NCBI RefSeq assembly: GCF_013391085.1
Contig: NZ_CP058334.1
Location: 1,860,001 to 1,924,000 of the forward strand
DNA: 64,000 bases
From: Natronomonas halophila
GTDB taxonomy: Archaea; Halobacteriota; Halobacteria; Halobacteriales; Haloarculaceae
Reading direction: 5' to 3'
Position 1 is the stretch's first letter. Each line of letters opens with the position of its first letter. Positions 43,950 to 52,386 of this stretch are shown here, in pieces. Position numbers and translations under genes: made by a program. The notes beneath the pieces are model-generated. The model had not been told where the DNA came from. It did not search any database and saw nothing but the letters and a program-made list of their open reading frames with translations.

Positions 43950-45263
43950 ATGGATTCGAAGAACTTCCTCTTCTGCTCGCTGGACGCCGCCCTCATTGGC
44001 GATATCGCCTGGCAGGTCCACAAGGAAGGCCACGACGTCAAGTACTATATCGAGGCCGAAAGCGACCAGGAAATCGCCGACGGCTTCGTCCCGAAAACCG
44101 ACGACTGGCGGGCCGAAACCGAGTGGGCGGACGTCATCATCTTCGACGACATCTGGGTCGGTAGCGACATCGGCACCGGCGAAATCGCTCAGGAACTCCG
44201 CGCGGAAGGCAAGGCCGTCGTCGGCGGGACGCCCACCACCGACAGCCTCGAAGAGGACCGCGGCTACGCGATGGAAGTGCTGGAGGAAAACGGCGTCAAC
44301 ACACTCGAACACCGGGAGTTCTCGGATTTCGACGAGGCCATCGCCTTCGTCCAGGAGAACCCCGCTCCCTACGTCATCAAGCCGCTCGGCGAGGTCCAGA
44401 ACGTCAAGCGCCTGCTCTACGTCGGCCGCGACGACGACGGCGGCGACGTCGTCGACGTCCTCCGGGCTTACAAGAAGGCTTGGGGCCACCGGATGAAGGG
44501 CTTCCAACTGCAGCGGAAGGTCGAGGGCGTCGAAGTCGCGATTTGCGGCTTCTTCAACGGCGACGAGTTCGTCGAACCCATCAACTTCAACTTCGAGCAC
44601 AAGAAGCTCTTCCCCGGAAACATCGGCCCGCAAACGGGTGAGATGGGTACCTCGATGTTCTGGTCGGGCCGCAACAACCTCTTTGCGCGCACGCTCGGCA
44701 AACTCGAAGAGTGGCTGGCCGACGAGGGCTACGTCGGCAGCATCGACGTCAACTGCATCGTCAACGCCAACGGCGTCTATCCGCTGGAGTTCACCCCGCG
44801 GTTCGGCTATCCCACTATCACCCTGCAGGAGGAGTCCTTCGAGTCGCCGACCGGGCAGTTCTTCTACGACCTCGCCCACGGCAACGACCCCGACCTGCGG
44901 GTCCACAGCGGCTATCAGGTCGGCGTCCGGGTCGTCCTGCCGCCGTTCCCCTTCGACGACGAGGAGACCTACGACGAGAACTCCCGGAATGCGGCGGTGG
45001 TCTTTGAAACTGATAGCCGCGAGGGCATCCACATCGAGGACGCGAAGAACGTCGATGGTCAGTGGCGCGTCGCGGGTGACAACGGGATGCCGCTCGTCGT
45101 CACCGGCAAGGGCGAGACGATGGGTGAAGCCCGCGAGCAGGCTTACGGCCGCATCGACGATATCGTCATTCCGAACCTCTACTACCGGGACGACATCGGC
45201 GAGCGCTGGACCGACGGCGACGGCGACCGGTTGCAGGCGTGGGGCTATCTCGGCCCGGCTTGA
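43950..45263 (+). CDS. ATP-grasp protein related to phosphoribosylamine-glycine ligase
   Basis: 437 residues. Pre-ATP-grasp N-terminal domain (FLFCSLDAALIGDIAWQ), then an ATP-grasp core: PYVIKPLGEVQNVKRLLYVG, FQLQRKVEGVEVAICGFFNG, and the metal-binding EFTPRFGYPTITLQEE. Paralogous to PurD but lacks the standard PurD N-terminal G-x-G-x-R motif, so a different carboxylate-amine ligation is likely. It sits 37 bases after the LURP-one gene, probably the same transcription unit. Confidence 0.8.
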   Translation: MDSKNFLFCSLDAALIGDIAWQVHKEGHDVKYYIEAESDQEIADGFVPKTDDWRAETEWADVIIFDDIWVGSDIGTGEIAQELRAEGKAVVGGTPTTDSLEEDRGYAMEVLEENGVNTLEHREFSDFDEAIAFVQENPAPYVIKPLGEVQNVKRLLYVGRDDDGGDVVDVLRAYKKAWGHRMKGFQLQRKVEGVEVAICGFFNGDEFVEPINFNFEHKKLFPGNIGPQTGEMGTSMFWSGRNNLFARTLGKLEEWLADEGYVGSIDVNCIVNANGVYPLEFTPRFGYPTITLQEESFESPTGQFFYDLAHGNDPDLRVHSGYQVGVRVVLPPFPFDDEETYDENSRNAAVVFETDSREGIHIEDAKNVDGQWRVAGDNGMPLVVTGKGETMGEAREQAYGRIDDIVIPNLYYRDDIGERWTDGDGDRLQAWGYLGPA

Positions 45264-45281
45264 GTCGAGTATCGCCCCCTC

Positions 45282-46748
45282 TCAGTACTCGAAGACGTCC
45301 TCGACCGACTGGAGGGCGAGGCGGCCGAGCAGTCGCACCGGCCCCCGCTTCGGCAGGTCCCGGAGTACCTGTCGGGTACCGGGCGGGTCGCTACCCCCGG
45401 CGTCGATGTCCCAGTCCGTCTCCGCGGCGAAGCGTTCGACGGCTTGCTCGGCGCGGCGCTGAATCGCGTCGGCATCCAGCGTTCGGACCTCGCCGTCGCG
45501 CAGGAGCATCTCGCCGTCGACGATGACCGTCTCGACGTCCGCCGGCGCCGCGTTGTTCACGACGTTCGCCGGGGCGTTCGTCATCGGCGTGAACTTCGGC
45601 GCATCGATATCGAGGAGGACGACGTCCGCCCGCTTTCCGGGTTCGAGACTCCCGAGTTCGTCGCCGACGCCGAGCGCGCGGGCGCCCTCAACGGTGAGCA
45701 TCCGCACCAGTTCCATCGAGGAGTACTGTCCCGCGGTTCGCTTGAGGTTGGCCGCGAGGCGGGCCTGTCGCGCCTCACCGAAGAGGCTGTAGGAGTCGTG
45801 CCAGTAGTGGTCGTCGATACCCAACCCGACGTCAACCCCGGCCGCCCGGAGTTCGGGGACGGGCGTCCATTGCATCTCCGGGCCGGGGTTCCAGTAGGCG
45901 AACACCGAAGGGCAGTGTGCGACCGAGGCGCCGGCCGCCGCAGTCCGTTCGATGTCCGCCTCGTCGGCGACCCGGAAGTGTGCCGCCACCAGTCGGTCGT
46001 CGAGCAGTCCCACCTCGTCGAGTAGCGTGAGGGAGTCGTCCGCCCCGTTTGCCCGCGCCATCGTGTCGCTCTCGTCGAGTTCGAGCAGGTGGGTGTGGAC
46101 GAGCAGGTCCGGGTACTCGGCGGCGAGGGCGCTGATTCGTTCCCAGAGGTCCCGCGAACACGACCAGTCGTCGTGCGGGCAGATGGTCGCCCGGATTCGT
46201 CCGTCGTAGGTGTCGTGGTACTCGTCGATGAACGCCCGAGCGCGGTCGAACTGCTCGTCGACGGGAACGTCCCAGAACAGGTCCGTGACGGCGGGACCGA
46301 AGAAGCCGCGCAGGCCGGCCTCGCCGAAGGTTTCGGCGCCCGCCTGCGGGTCGATGTCCATCGAGTTGACCGTGGTGACGCCGCCGACGAGGAAGTTGAG
46401 CGCGGCGAGGTCGTACCCCGCCTCGACGAGGTAGTCGAACTCGCCGTCGGCGATTTGCGCATACAGGGCCGTCATGCTCCCCATCAACTCCAGCAGTCCG
46501 AGGTCGCTGAACGCGCCCAGAAGCGGCGTCAGTTCGAGATGGGTGTGTGCGTTGACCAGTCCCGGCATCGCCAGCGACCCCTCGCCGTCGATGACGACGT
46601 CGGCGTCGGCGTCGCGGTCGCCGGCCTCGGTGGGCCGAACCTCGGCTATTCGGCCGTCCTCGATGCGGACGGTTCCGGACTCGAAGAGTCGGTTCTCGCC
46701 GTCGACGGGCAACACGAGCGCGTCGTGAACGAGGATATCTCCCGTCAT
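45282..46748 (-). CDS. Amidohydrolase superfamily protein (deaminase-like)
   Basis: 488 residues, cytosine/MTA-SAH deaminase-like TIM barrel. Metal ligands: LVNAHTHLELTPLLG (usual HTH), HTHLLELDESD, AAHFRVADEADI, and the Asp in GLGIDDHYWHDSYS. The second site usually reads H-x-H-x-x-E-T, so changes near it may shift specificity. A C-terminal extension carries a small antiparallel part. The upstream Bat-type regulator overlaps the start by 4 bases, so the pair forms an operon. Confidence 0.82.
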   Translation of the reverse strand: MTGDILVHDALVLPVDGENRLFESGTVRIEDGRIAEVRPTEAGDRDADADVVIDGEGSLAMPGLVNAHTHLELTPLLGAFSDLGLLELMGSMTALYAQIADGEFDYLVEAGYDLAALNFLVGGVTTVNSMDIDPQAGAETFGEAGLRGFFGPAVTDLFWDVPVDEQFDRARAFIDEYHDTYDGRIRATICPHDDWSCSRDLWERISALAAEYPDLLVHTHLLELDESDTMARANGADDSLTLLDEVGLLDDRLVAAHFRVADEADIERTAAAGASVAHCPSVFAYWNPGPEMQWTPVPELRAAGVDVGLGIDDHYWHDSYSLFGEARQARLAANLKRTAGQYSSMELVRMLTVEGARALGVGDELGSLEPGKRADVVLLDIDAPKFTPMTNAPANVVNNAAPADVETVIVDGEMLLRDGEVRTLDADAIQRRAEQAVERFAAETDWDIDAGGSDPPGTRQVLRDLPKRGPVRLLGRLALQSVEDVFEY

Positions 46749-47395
46749 CGCCGTCCCCCTGTCCTGTAGTGTTCGATTACCGTCGCCTCGGCTTTCCGGA
46801 GCAGTTCCCCCGCGGTACTCGTCGAACAGTCGATGACGTCGGCGACGTCCGCAACCGTTCCTTCTCTGGGAACCTCGTAGTAGCCGACCGAAACCGCCGC
46901 CTCCAGCGCCGTTTGCTGTCGGTCTGTCAGTCGCGACGGCGAGTGGGCCCGCTCGAACTCGTGGACCGCGTCGATAGTGAGGTCGCCGAACTCCGAGAGG
47001 CTCTCGTGAAACGTACTGAGTGCGTCCGCTTCGCCGACCGCCTCGAACCGAACCGCGCCCGTTTCGTGGAAAACGACCGGCGGGATGAAGACGACCTGCG
47101 CTTCCGCGATTGCCTCCAGCAGGGCCGCCGAGAACTCGTAGTCGCCCTGCTGGAGGAACGCGTAGGTGCCGTCGGCCTCCGGGACGACGTTGCTGACCAC
47201 CAGCGAATCGATGCTTTCGATGGCGGTCTCGGTCGCTTCCCGGTCGCCGTCACACCAGAACAGCGTCGTCGCTTCGGCCGTCGGACTCCACGTCAACAGT
47301 TCGGCCCGGGTAATCGGCGTCCCTGCCATGATGTGCCGCTGGAGGGGGTGGAGATGCCGGTCCGGATAGGTAACCGAGAACTGGATGCGTTTCAT
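46745..47395 (-). CDS. Bat/HTH-10 family regulator
   Basis: 216 residues from ATG 47395. The N-terminal half is a haloarchaeal ligand/partner domain (KRIQFSVTYPDRHLHPLQRH, LTWSPTAEATTLFWCDGD). The C-terminal HTH-10 is LTDRQQTALEAAVSVGYYEVPREGTVADVADVI (region about 160-192) and STSTAGELLRKAEATVIEHY. Starts upstream of 47395 would add Arg/Thr-rich residues without family likeness. The 4-base overlap with the amidohydrolase indicates it controls or co-expresses with it. Confidence 0.85.
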   Translation of the reverse strand: MKRIQFSVTYPDRHLHPLQRHIMAGTPITRAELLTWSPTAEATTLFWCDGDREATETAIESIDSLVVSNVVPEADGTYAFLQQGDYEFSAALLEAIAEAQVVFIPPVVFHETGAVRFEAVGEADALSTFHESLSEFGDLTIDAVHEFERAHSPSRLTDRQQTALEAAVSVGYYEVPREGTVADVADVIDCSTSTAGELLRKAEATVIEHYRTGGRR

Positions 47396-47453
47396 GCCGC
47401 CATCGGCGGCCGTTCGCCCACCCAACACATCAATCACCGTGGGTCCCCGCCCG

Positions 47454-48284
47454 TCATCGGTGGGTGGCGAGCACGTCGGGAACGCTCCGGAGGAGCGTCT
47501 GGAGGTGGTCCGCATCGTTGAGGGCGCGCAACTCGGCGTTCGGGAGCTGTGTTTCGAGGCGGCGCGCGTCGGCTATCGGGACGTTCGCATCGGCGTCGCC
47601 GTGCCAGAGGCGGACGTCGCCCGTGACGTCCGCGAAGTCGATTCCCCAGTCCGTCGTCGCGTGCCGAAACTCGGTGACTGCGCCGCGGCGGGAGTCGGCG
47701 AACGCCTCGACGAAATCCGCCTTGACCGTCTCGGCGGCGGCATCAGGGACGGACTCGGCGTCGTCGGTGTACTGCGCGAGCACGAACGACGGGGCGAGGC
47801 GACTCGCCAGCCACGCCTGTCCCCGGAAGAGCCCGCGGAGCGCGGCCGGTGTCGTCGTCGCCAGTCGTCCGAGCAGCCGCTGTATCGCCGGCGTGGCTTC
47901 GCTCAGGGCGGGCGGTGTCGCCCCCGCGACGAGGTCGATTCGGTCGATGCGGTCCGGCCGGGTCGCGGCCGCCGCGAGCGCGTAGGGGGCGCCGCCGGAG
48001 AAGGCGACGACGCCTGCCGACTCCACGCCGGCGTCGTCGAGGACCGGCGTGAGGAAGGCCTCGGCATCGCGCACCGACCGCTCGGCCCACGGCGAGGAGC
48101 GCCCGTAGCCGGGGCGGTCGGGTGCCAGCACCCGGATTCCGAGGTCCTCGGCGGCGGGTTCGAGTAGCCGTCCGAGCAGTCGGGACCCGGGCGTGCCGTG
48201 GAGGAAGACGACCGGCGTACCGTCCGAACGGCCGTATTCGGCGTAGGCGAGTTGCCGGTCGCCGTCGAGTGAAACCCGTCTCAT
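47454..48284 (-). CDS. Alpha/beta hydrolase
   Basis: 276 residues from ATG 48284. Motifs: VVFLHGTPGSRLLGRL, LAPDRPGYGRSSP, nucleophile elbow VVAFSGGAPYALA (A-F-S-G-G in place of G-x-S-x-G), acid in WHGDADANVP and His in LNDADHLQTLL. Family resembles haloalkane dehalogenase/epoxide-hydrolase-type hydrolases; substrate unknown. An alternative upstream start would add about 100 residues of basic sequence and is not supported. Confidence 0.85.
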   Translation of the reverse strand: MRRVSLDGDRQLAYAEYGRSDGTPVVFLHGTPGSRLLGRLLEPAAEDLGIRVLAPDRPGYGRSSPWAERSVRDAEAFLTPVLDDAGVESAGVVAFSGGAPYALAAAATRPDRIDRIDLVAGATPPALSEATPAIQRLLGRLATTTPAALRGLFRGQAWLASRLAPSFVLAQYTDDAESVPDAAAETVKADFVEAFADSRRGAVTEFRHATTDWGIDFADVTGDVRLWHGDADANVPIADARRLETQLPNAELRALNDADHLQTLLRSVPDVLATHR

Positions 48285-48338
48285 ACCTCCGGATACGCGT
48301 TCCGGTGGCGAGTGTATACTGCCGGATGCATGCGGCGG

Positions 48339-48349
48339 TTTATAAATAG
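48339..48349 (+). promoter_or_regulatory. TATA box for the gene at 48427
   Basis: TTTATAAATAG, 78-88 bases before the ATG, implying a leader of roughly 55 bases. Confidence 0.5.
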
Positions 48350-48426
48350 GCGTCCGACCGGCGGCCGACGTGCTCGGGTACCCAGGGCACCCGTCGTTTT
48401 TGTGGCTGGCGGCCGACACTTCGGAC

Positions 48427-48804
48427 ATGGCACAATCGCTCCCTGAAGCGGTTGCGTCGGAACTGGTCAGCGCCGTTCGAACCACCGTCGGCGACGAGTT
48501 GCGAAGCATCGTCCACTTCACCGAGGAGTCGGTCGACCAACTGTACCTTCGCGAGGACCTGGAGGCCGAGGCCGACCTGGTCGGGTTCGCGGACATCGAA
48601 CGCCTTGGGTTCCGCTCCCAGACTGGCTACCAGAACACCGAACTCGGCGCGTACCAGTTCACCATGCGCGCCTTCGAACACGGCTACCTCACTCGGGTCA
48701 TCGAGGGCGACCACGGCGTCTTCGTCACCACCGACCCGATGGCCCGAGACCGGTTCGAGGAGGCCGCCACCGCCGTTCGTGAGGTTCTGGAGGACGTCGA
48801 GTAG
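48427..48804 (+). CDS. Conserved haloarchaeal protein, DUF7522-like
   Basis: 125 residues. AQSLPEAVASELVSAVRTT, DELRSIVHFTEESVDQLYLRED, then a pattern of acidic helices with FTMRAFEHGYLTRVIEGD and VFVTTDPMARDRFEEAATAV. Similar short haloarchaeal proteins are annotated DUF7522; role unknown. It faces the permease gene tail to tail with a 6-base gap. Confidence 0.8.
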   Translation: MAQSLPEAVASELVSAVRTTVGDELRSIVHFTEESVDQLYLREDLEAEADLVGFADIERLGFRSQTGYQNTELGAYQFTMRAFEHGYLTRVIEGDHGVFVTTDPMARDRFEEAATAVREVLEDVE

Positions 48805-48810
48805 GCCACC

Positions 48811-50208
48811 CTAGTGGCCGTGGTCGTGCCCGTGGCTCCCCTCGTCGACCGTGGGCGATCCGTCCGCGAACTGCTCGGGTGATTCCTCGAAGGCTTCCTT
48901 GCAGGCCTCGGCACAGAAGTAGTAGGTCGTCCCGTCGTGGGTGGCGCTCGGGCCGTCGTCGTCGGTCCGCATCCCACAGACCGGGTCGCGGTACTCGCCG
49001 GGCGCGCCGAGGCCGCGTCGATAGACGTAGGCGAGAAAGCCGACGAAGGCGAAGGCGATGAGGTTCAGGGCGAGGGTGTAATCGAGGGCGAAATACGTCT
49101 GTTCGGTCGCCGTCAGGCCGCCGGAGAGGTTCGGGACGATGTCGAGCCACTCGAAGAGCACCTCCATGAGGAAGCCGGCGAAGGCCATCGTCACGAAGAA
49201 GACGCCGAGGATGTAGAGCATGACGCCCCAGCCGTAGTATTTCCGGTAGACGTTCAGGACGGGCACCGTGACGAGGTCGGCGTAGACGAAGGCGATGATG
49301 CCGGCGAAGCCGACGCCGCCGCTCCACAGCGCGACGGCGAAGGGAACGTTGCCCATGCTCCCGACGAAACTGATGACGGCGATGGTCACGCCCATCACTG
49401 CGTTCTCGGCGGTCACCAGCAGGCCGTCGCCCTGCAGGAACAGCGCGTTCCAGACCCGCTGGGGGACGAAGACGATGACGAACCCGGAGATGAGAAAGCC
49501 CGCGACGATGTCCTTATAAATCATCGACCACTCCTTGCGGAACTGGTTTGCGACCTTGTACCACCCGCCCCACGAGCGGAGTTCATCGCGCCACCCGCCG
49601 CCGCTTGCGGCCTGCTGGCGGTAGGTCTCCAGACAGCCCTCCGAGCAGAACTTCAGGGTCTCGCCGCCGTCGGTTCTGATGGTGTACTCGTCTTTGCCCT
49701 CCATGCCGCAGGTAGGGTCCTCGGTGACGCCGGCCTCGTGTTCGCGTTCGTTGAGCGCCTCGCGGACCTCCTCGAAGCGGTTCTCGGGCAGCGTCAGGTG
49801 GACGAGGCCGGCCATCACGACGATGAGGACGAGGCCGCCGAGCAGTTCGGCCAGCAGGAACTCCCAGCCAAGCAGGATGAGAATCATCAATCCGAGTTCG
49901 ACGACGAGGTTCGTTGAGGCGAACATGAACGCCAGGAAGTTCACGACGTGGGCGCCCTTCTTGAAGAGGCCCTTGCCGATGGCGACGGCGCCGAAACTAC
50001 AGCCACTACTCGCGGCGCCGAAGGCCGTCGCCCGCGCGAGGCCGGTCAGGTCGCCGTCGCCGAGCAGTTCGCCCATCCGCTCTTTGGAGACGAACACCTG
50101 CACGAGGCTCGTGACGGTGAGGCCGATGATGATGGCCCACGCCGCGGTCCACAGGAAGCCGACACCGATGCGAAGCGCCTCGAAGACGTCGCCGACGGGT
50201 ACCGCCAT
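48811..50208 (-). CDS. Permease with two YHS domains and a His-rich tail (DUF318/ArsP-type)
   Basis: 465 residues. Two membrane blocks: GVGFLWTAAWAIIIGLTVTSL, SSGCSFGAVAIGKGLFKKGAH and AFMFASTNLVVELG in the first, and SFVGSMGNVPFAVALWSGGVGF, FVYADLVTVPVLNVYRKYYG and a helix pair in the second. Between and after them are YHS/TRASH metal-binding modules: DPTCGMEGKDEYTIRT...KFCSEGCLETYR and DPVCGMRTDDD...YFCAEACKEAFE. The protein ends with HGHDHGH. Suggests export of a heavy metal such as copper, zinc or arsenic. A palindrome lies just upstream of its ATG. Confidence 0.86.
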   Translation of the reverse strand: MAVPVGDVFEALRIGVGFLWTAAWAIIIGLTVTSLVQVFVSKERMGELLGDGDLTGLARATAFGAASSGCSFGAVAIGKGLFKKGAHVVNFLAFMFASTNLVVELGLMILILLGWEFLLAELLGGLVLIVVMAGLVHLTLPENRFEEVREALNEREHEAGVTEDPTCGMEGKDEYTIRTDGGETLKFCSEGCLETYRQQAASGGGWRDELRSWGGWYKVANQFRKEWSMIYKDIVAGFLISGFVIVFVPQRVWNALFLQGDGLLVTAENAVMGVTIAVISFVGSMGNVPFAVALWSGGVGFAGIIAFVYADLVTVPVLNVYRKYYGWGVMLYILGVFFVTMAFAGFLMEVLFEWLDIVPNLSGGLTATEQTYFALDYTLALNLIAFAFVGFLAYVYRRGLGAPGEYRDPVCGMRTDDDGPSATHDGTTYYFCAEACKEAFEESPEQFADGSPTVDEGSHGHDHGH

Positions 50209-50213
50209 ATGTC

Positions 50214-50226
50214 ACGGTAGGACCGT
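50214..50226. promoter_or_regulatory. Palindrome just upstream of the permease start
   Basis: ACGGT-AGG-ACCGT, 6 bases from the ATG at 50208. A metal-responsive repressor could block transcription or translation here; speculative. Confidence 0.35.
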
Positions 50227-50295
50227 ATCGACTAATGCAGTTGTGCCTTACAAACTGAACTCGAACCGGGGATAAACGTTCGATTCCGAAGCCGG

Positions 50296-50745
50296 CTACG
50301 CCTCGACGGGCGTCTTGACGATGGTGACCGGCCGTTCGGCCATGTTGGCGACACGGTCGGCGACGCTGCCCAGCAGCCGTCGGTACTGGCCGGAGCGGTT
50401 CTTCGAGCCGATAACCGTCAGGTCGATGTCGGCCTCGTCCATGTATTCGAGGATTTCCTCGTGGGGGACGCCGTGTCGCACGACGGCTTCGGTGTCGACG
50501 CCCTCTTCGAGAGCACGGTCGGTAATCGACTCGACGGCCTCCTGACCCGCCTGTTCGAGGGCCGTCTCCAGCCCCTCGAACTCGTGGACGTACTCGTCGC
50601 CGGGGTAGGAACTGTAGGCCTCCGCGTCGACGACGTAGAGGACGTGCAGTTCGGCGTCGTATCGCCGTGCCGCGTCGATAGCGTGCTCGATAGCGCGGTC
50701 GACACCCGCGCTCATGTCCGTGGGCAGCAGGATGCGGTCGTACAT
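50296..50745 (-). CDS. Universal stress protein UspA family
   Basis: 149 residues from ATG 50745. MYDRILLPTDMSAGVDRAIEHAI and the ATP-binding signature GSKNRSGQYRRLLGSVADRV near the C-terminus, then PVTIVKTP. A complete Usp domain. Promoter at 50771-50780 on this strand. Upstream residues in frame are proline/arginine-rich and unlikely to be translated. Confidence 0.92.
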   Translation of the reverse strand: MYDRILLPTDMSAGVDRAIEHAIDAARRYDAELHVLYVVDAEAYSSYPGDEYVHEFEGLETALEQAGQEAVESITDRALEEGVDTEAVVRHGVPHEEILEYMDEADIDLTVIGSKNRSGQYRRLLGSVADRVANMAERPVTIVKTPVEA

Positions 50746-50770
50746 CACCCGAGGATACGGCCGCCAGCGG

Positions 50771-50780
50771 ATTATAAATC
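50771..50780 (-). promoter_or_regulatory. TATA box for UspA
   Basis: On the minus strand GATTTATAAT lies 26-35 bases upstream of the start at 50745, consistent with a leaderless transcript. It sits within the palindrome GGATTATAAATCC. Confidence 0.6.
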
Positions 50781-50885
50781 CGGGCCGCGTCCCACGCCCT
50801 GAGACTGTGGCGCCGGCCGTCGGTCTCGCCATCCGGGAATGACCGTCCGGTGTTTTATGTATCGGGCCGGAAGCATCCTCTGACG

Positions 50886-51086
50886 ATGACGGACACGTTC
50901 GGTCGACGTGAACGGGACAGCCCCTCCGAGTTCCAGCCACAGACCCTCGAAGTCCTCGGCAGCGACGCCTCCGGGCGCCCGGAGGCGTACACATTCGTGC
51001 CACGCGATGCGGACGCCGCCGAGCGGCAGACGACGTGGCTCACCGCCGACCGGGCCAGCGTCGTCGACCTCGAGGCGTGGCAGTGA
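50886..51086 (+). CDS. Small haloarchaeal protein, DUF7511-like
   Basis: 66 residues from ATG 50886: FQPQTLEVLGSDASGRPEAY, DAAERQTTWLTADRASVVDLEAW. Matches my memory of DUF7511, short haloarchaeal proteins with no assigned function. Single domain, no membrane segment; TATA-like TTTTATG at about 50854-50860. Confidence 0.78.
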   Translation: MTDTFGRRERDSPSEFQPQTLEVLGSDASGRPEAYTFVPRDADAAERQTTWLTADRASVVDLEAWQ

Positions 51087-51186
51087 CCGCTCGAAACCCA
51101 CTCCATCGGTACGGATACGGCGCGAACGCAGGCCTGCCGACCGAAACGGAAAACATCACTTCGATGCGGCCAAAAGGTGATCCCAC

Positions 51187-51981
51187 ATGAACGAGCCGGG
51201 CATGCAATCGCTTCTGGATCAGGAGACACTCGTCGAGCGCGTCGAATCCGGGGAAGCGCCCCGGTGGGTCCAGCGGCACTGGGAGACGTTCAGCGACGGG
51301 CTTCTCGGTGAGCGAAACGGGACGCCGTTTCCCTGCTTTTTCGGCGTCGAGTCCGTCCAGCAAGGCGACCCCCTCTACACGGCGTGTCCCTCGATGAGCG
51401 ACCGGGATGCGTTGCTGTCGCTTCGGGACACGCTGCTGGAGTATCTCGACACCTATCAGGACCACTCCGAACGGGCCTCGCTGGTCACCTTTTTCCGGCC
51501 GCCCGAACGGGAGTTGAGCGAGGCGGAGTATCACGAGTCGCTGTGGCACGTCCTCCAGTTCCTCCATCTCCACGACCCCGAACCGTGGCCCGCGGACATC
51601 CCGACCGGCCCTGACGACCCCTACTGGGAGTTCTGCTTCGGTGGCAAGCCGATGTTCCCGACCTGTCGGGCGCCCTTCTACGAGACGCGAAAGAGCCGGT
51701 ACTGTCCCGTCGGGCTCGAAATCACCTTCCAGCCGCGGGCCCTCTTCGAGAACCTCGACGTGACTGCCGATACCGAGGCGGGCCAGCGTGCCCGCGAGGT
51801 GATACAGGGCCGACTCGAGGACTACGACGGCGTCTGTCCGCACGCCGACCTCGGCGACTGGGGCGTCGAGGGCGATCGCGAGTGGCCGCAGTACATGCTC
51901 TCGGAGGACGAGGTGCAGGCTCCCGACGAGTGCCCGATTACCGTCACCCGCGAGCACCCGAAACCAGGCGCCGTGCTGTGA
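51187..51981 (+). CDS. YqcI/YcgG-family protein (possible haem-dependent N-hydroxylase type)
   Basis: 264 residues. Distinct stretches: TPFPCFFGVESVQQGDPLY, ESLWHVLQFLHLHDPEPW, YWEFCFGGKPMFPTC and FYETRKSRYCPVGLEITFQP. This is the YqcI/YcgG pattern. Some relatives are described as haem-dependent N-hydroxylases (GntA in guanitoxin synthesis); I recall this from the family literature and cannot check it. Several Cys and His residues could bind haem or metal. Function here unknown. Confidence 0.72.
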   Translation: MNEPGMQSLLDQETLVERVESGEAPRWVQRHWETFSDGLLGERNGTPFPCFFGVESVQQGDPLYTACPSMSDRDALLSLRDTLLEYLDTYQDHSERASLVTFFRPPERELSEAEYHESLWHVLQFLHLHDPEPWPADIPTGPDDPYWEFCFGGKPMFPTCRAPFYETRKSRYCPVGLEITFQPRALFENLDVTADTEAGQRAREVIQGRLEDYDGVCPHADLGDWGVEGDREWPQYMLSEDEVQAPDECPITVTREHPKPGAVL

Positions 51982-52063
51982 CCGCGATGGCGCCCCGCGT
52001 CCCACTGACTGGGATTGCCTGACGGCTTTTTCAGTGGGCGGCCCGTATATACGACTATAGTCA

Positions 52064-52306
52064 ATGACCGACCGCTACGGACGCGTCCTCGTCGTCATCC
52101 CCGTCGTTCTCGCACTCGGGGCGGCCGCGAGCCTCGACCCGCGCGTGGAGCTGTATCAGGGCCTCGCGACCGCGAGCGTGATTTCGACGGTGGTGCTGTA
52201 CGACGCGCTCTTCCGGAACCCGCCCGTCAAACCGACGGTTCAGGATGCCACCGCGACGGCCGCCGTCGGCATCGGCTGGGCCGCGACGATTTTGGCCTTC
52301 CTGTGA
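52064..52306 (+). CDS. Small membrane protein, unknown function
   Basis: 80 residues with two or three hydrophobic helices (RVLVVIPVVLALGAAAS; QGLATASVISTVVLYDALF; TATAAVGIGWAATILAFL). No family recognised. Promoter evidence is weak: GTATATA lies only 13-19 bases before the ATG. Confidence 0.65.
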   Translation: MTDRYGRVLVVIPVVLALGAAASLDPRVELYQGLATASVISTVVLYDALFRNPPVKPTVQDATATAAVGIGWAATILAFL

Positions 52307-52386
52307 TGCGACGGTGCCCTCCGGAACCGGCGCGGTCCACGTCACCGAACCGTTCGATACAGTACACCTCGCTTCGATGACCGACC

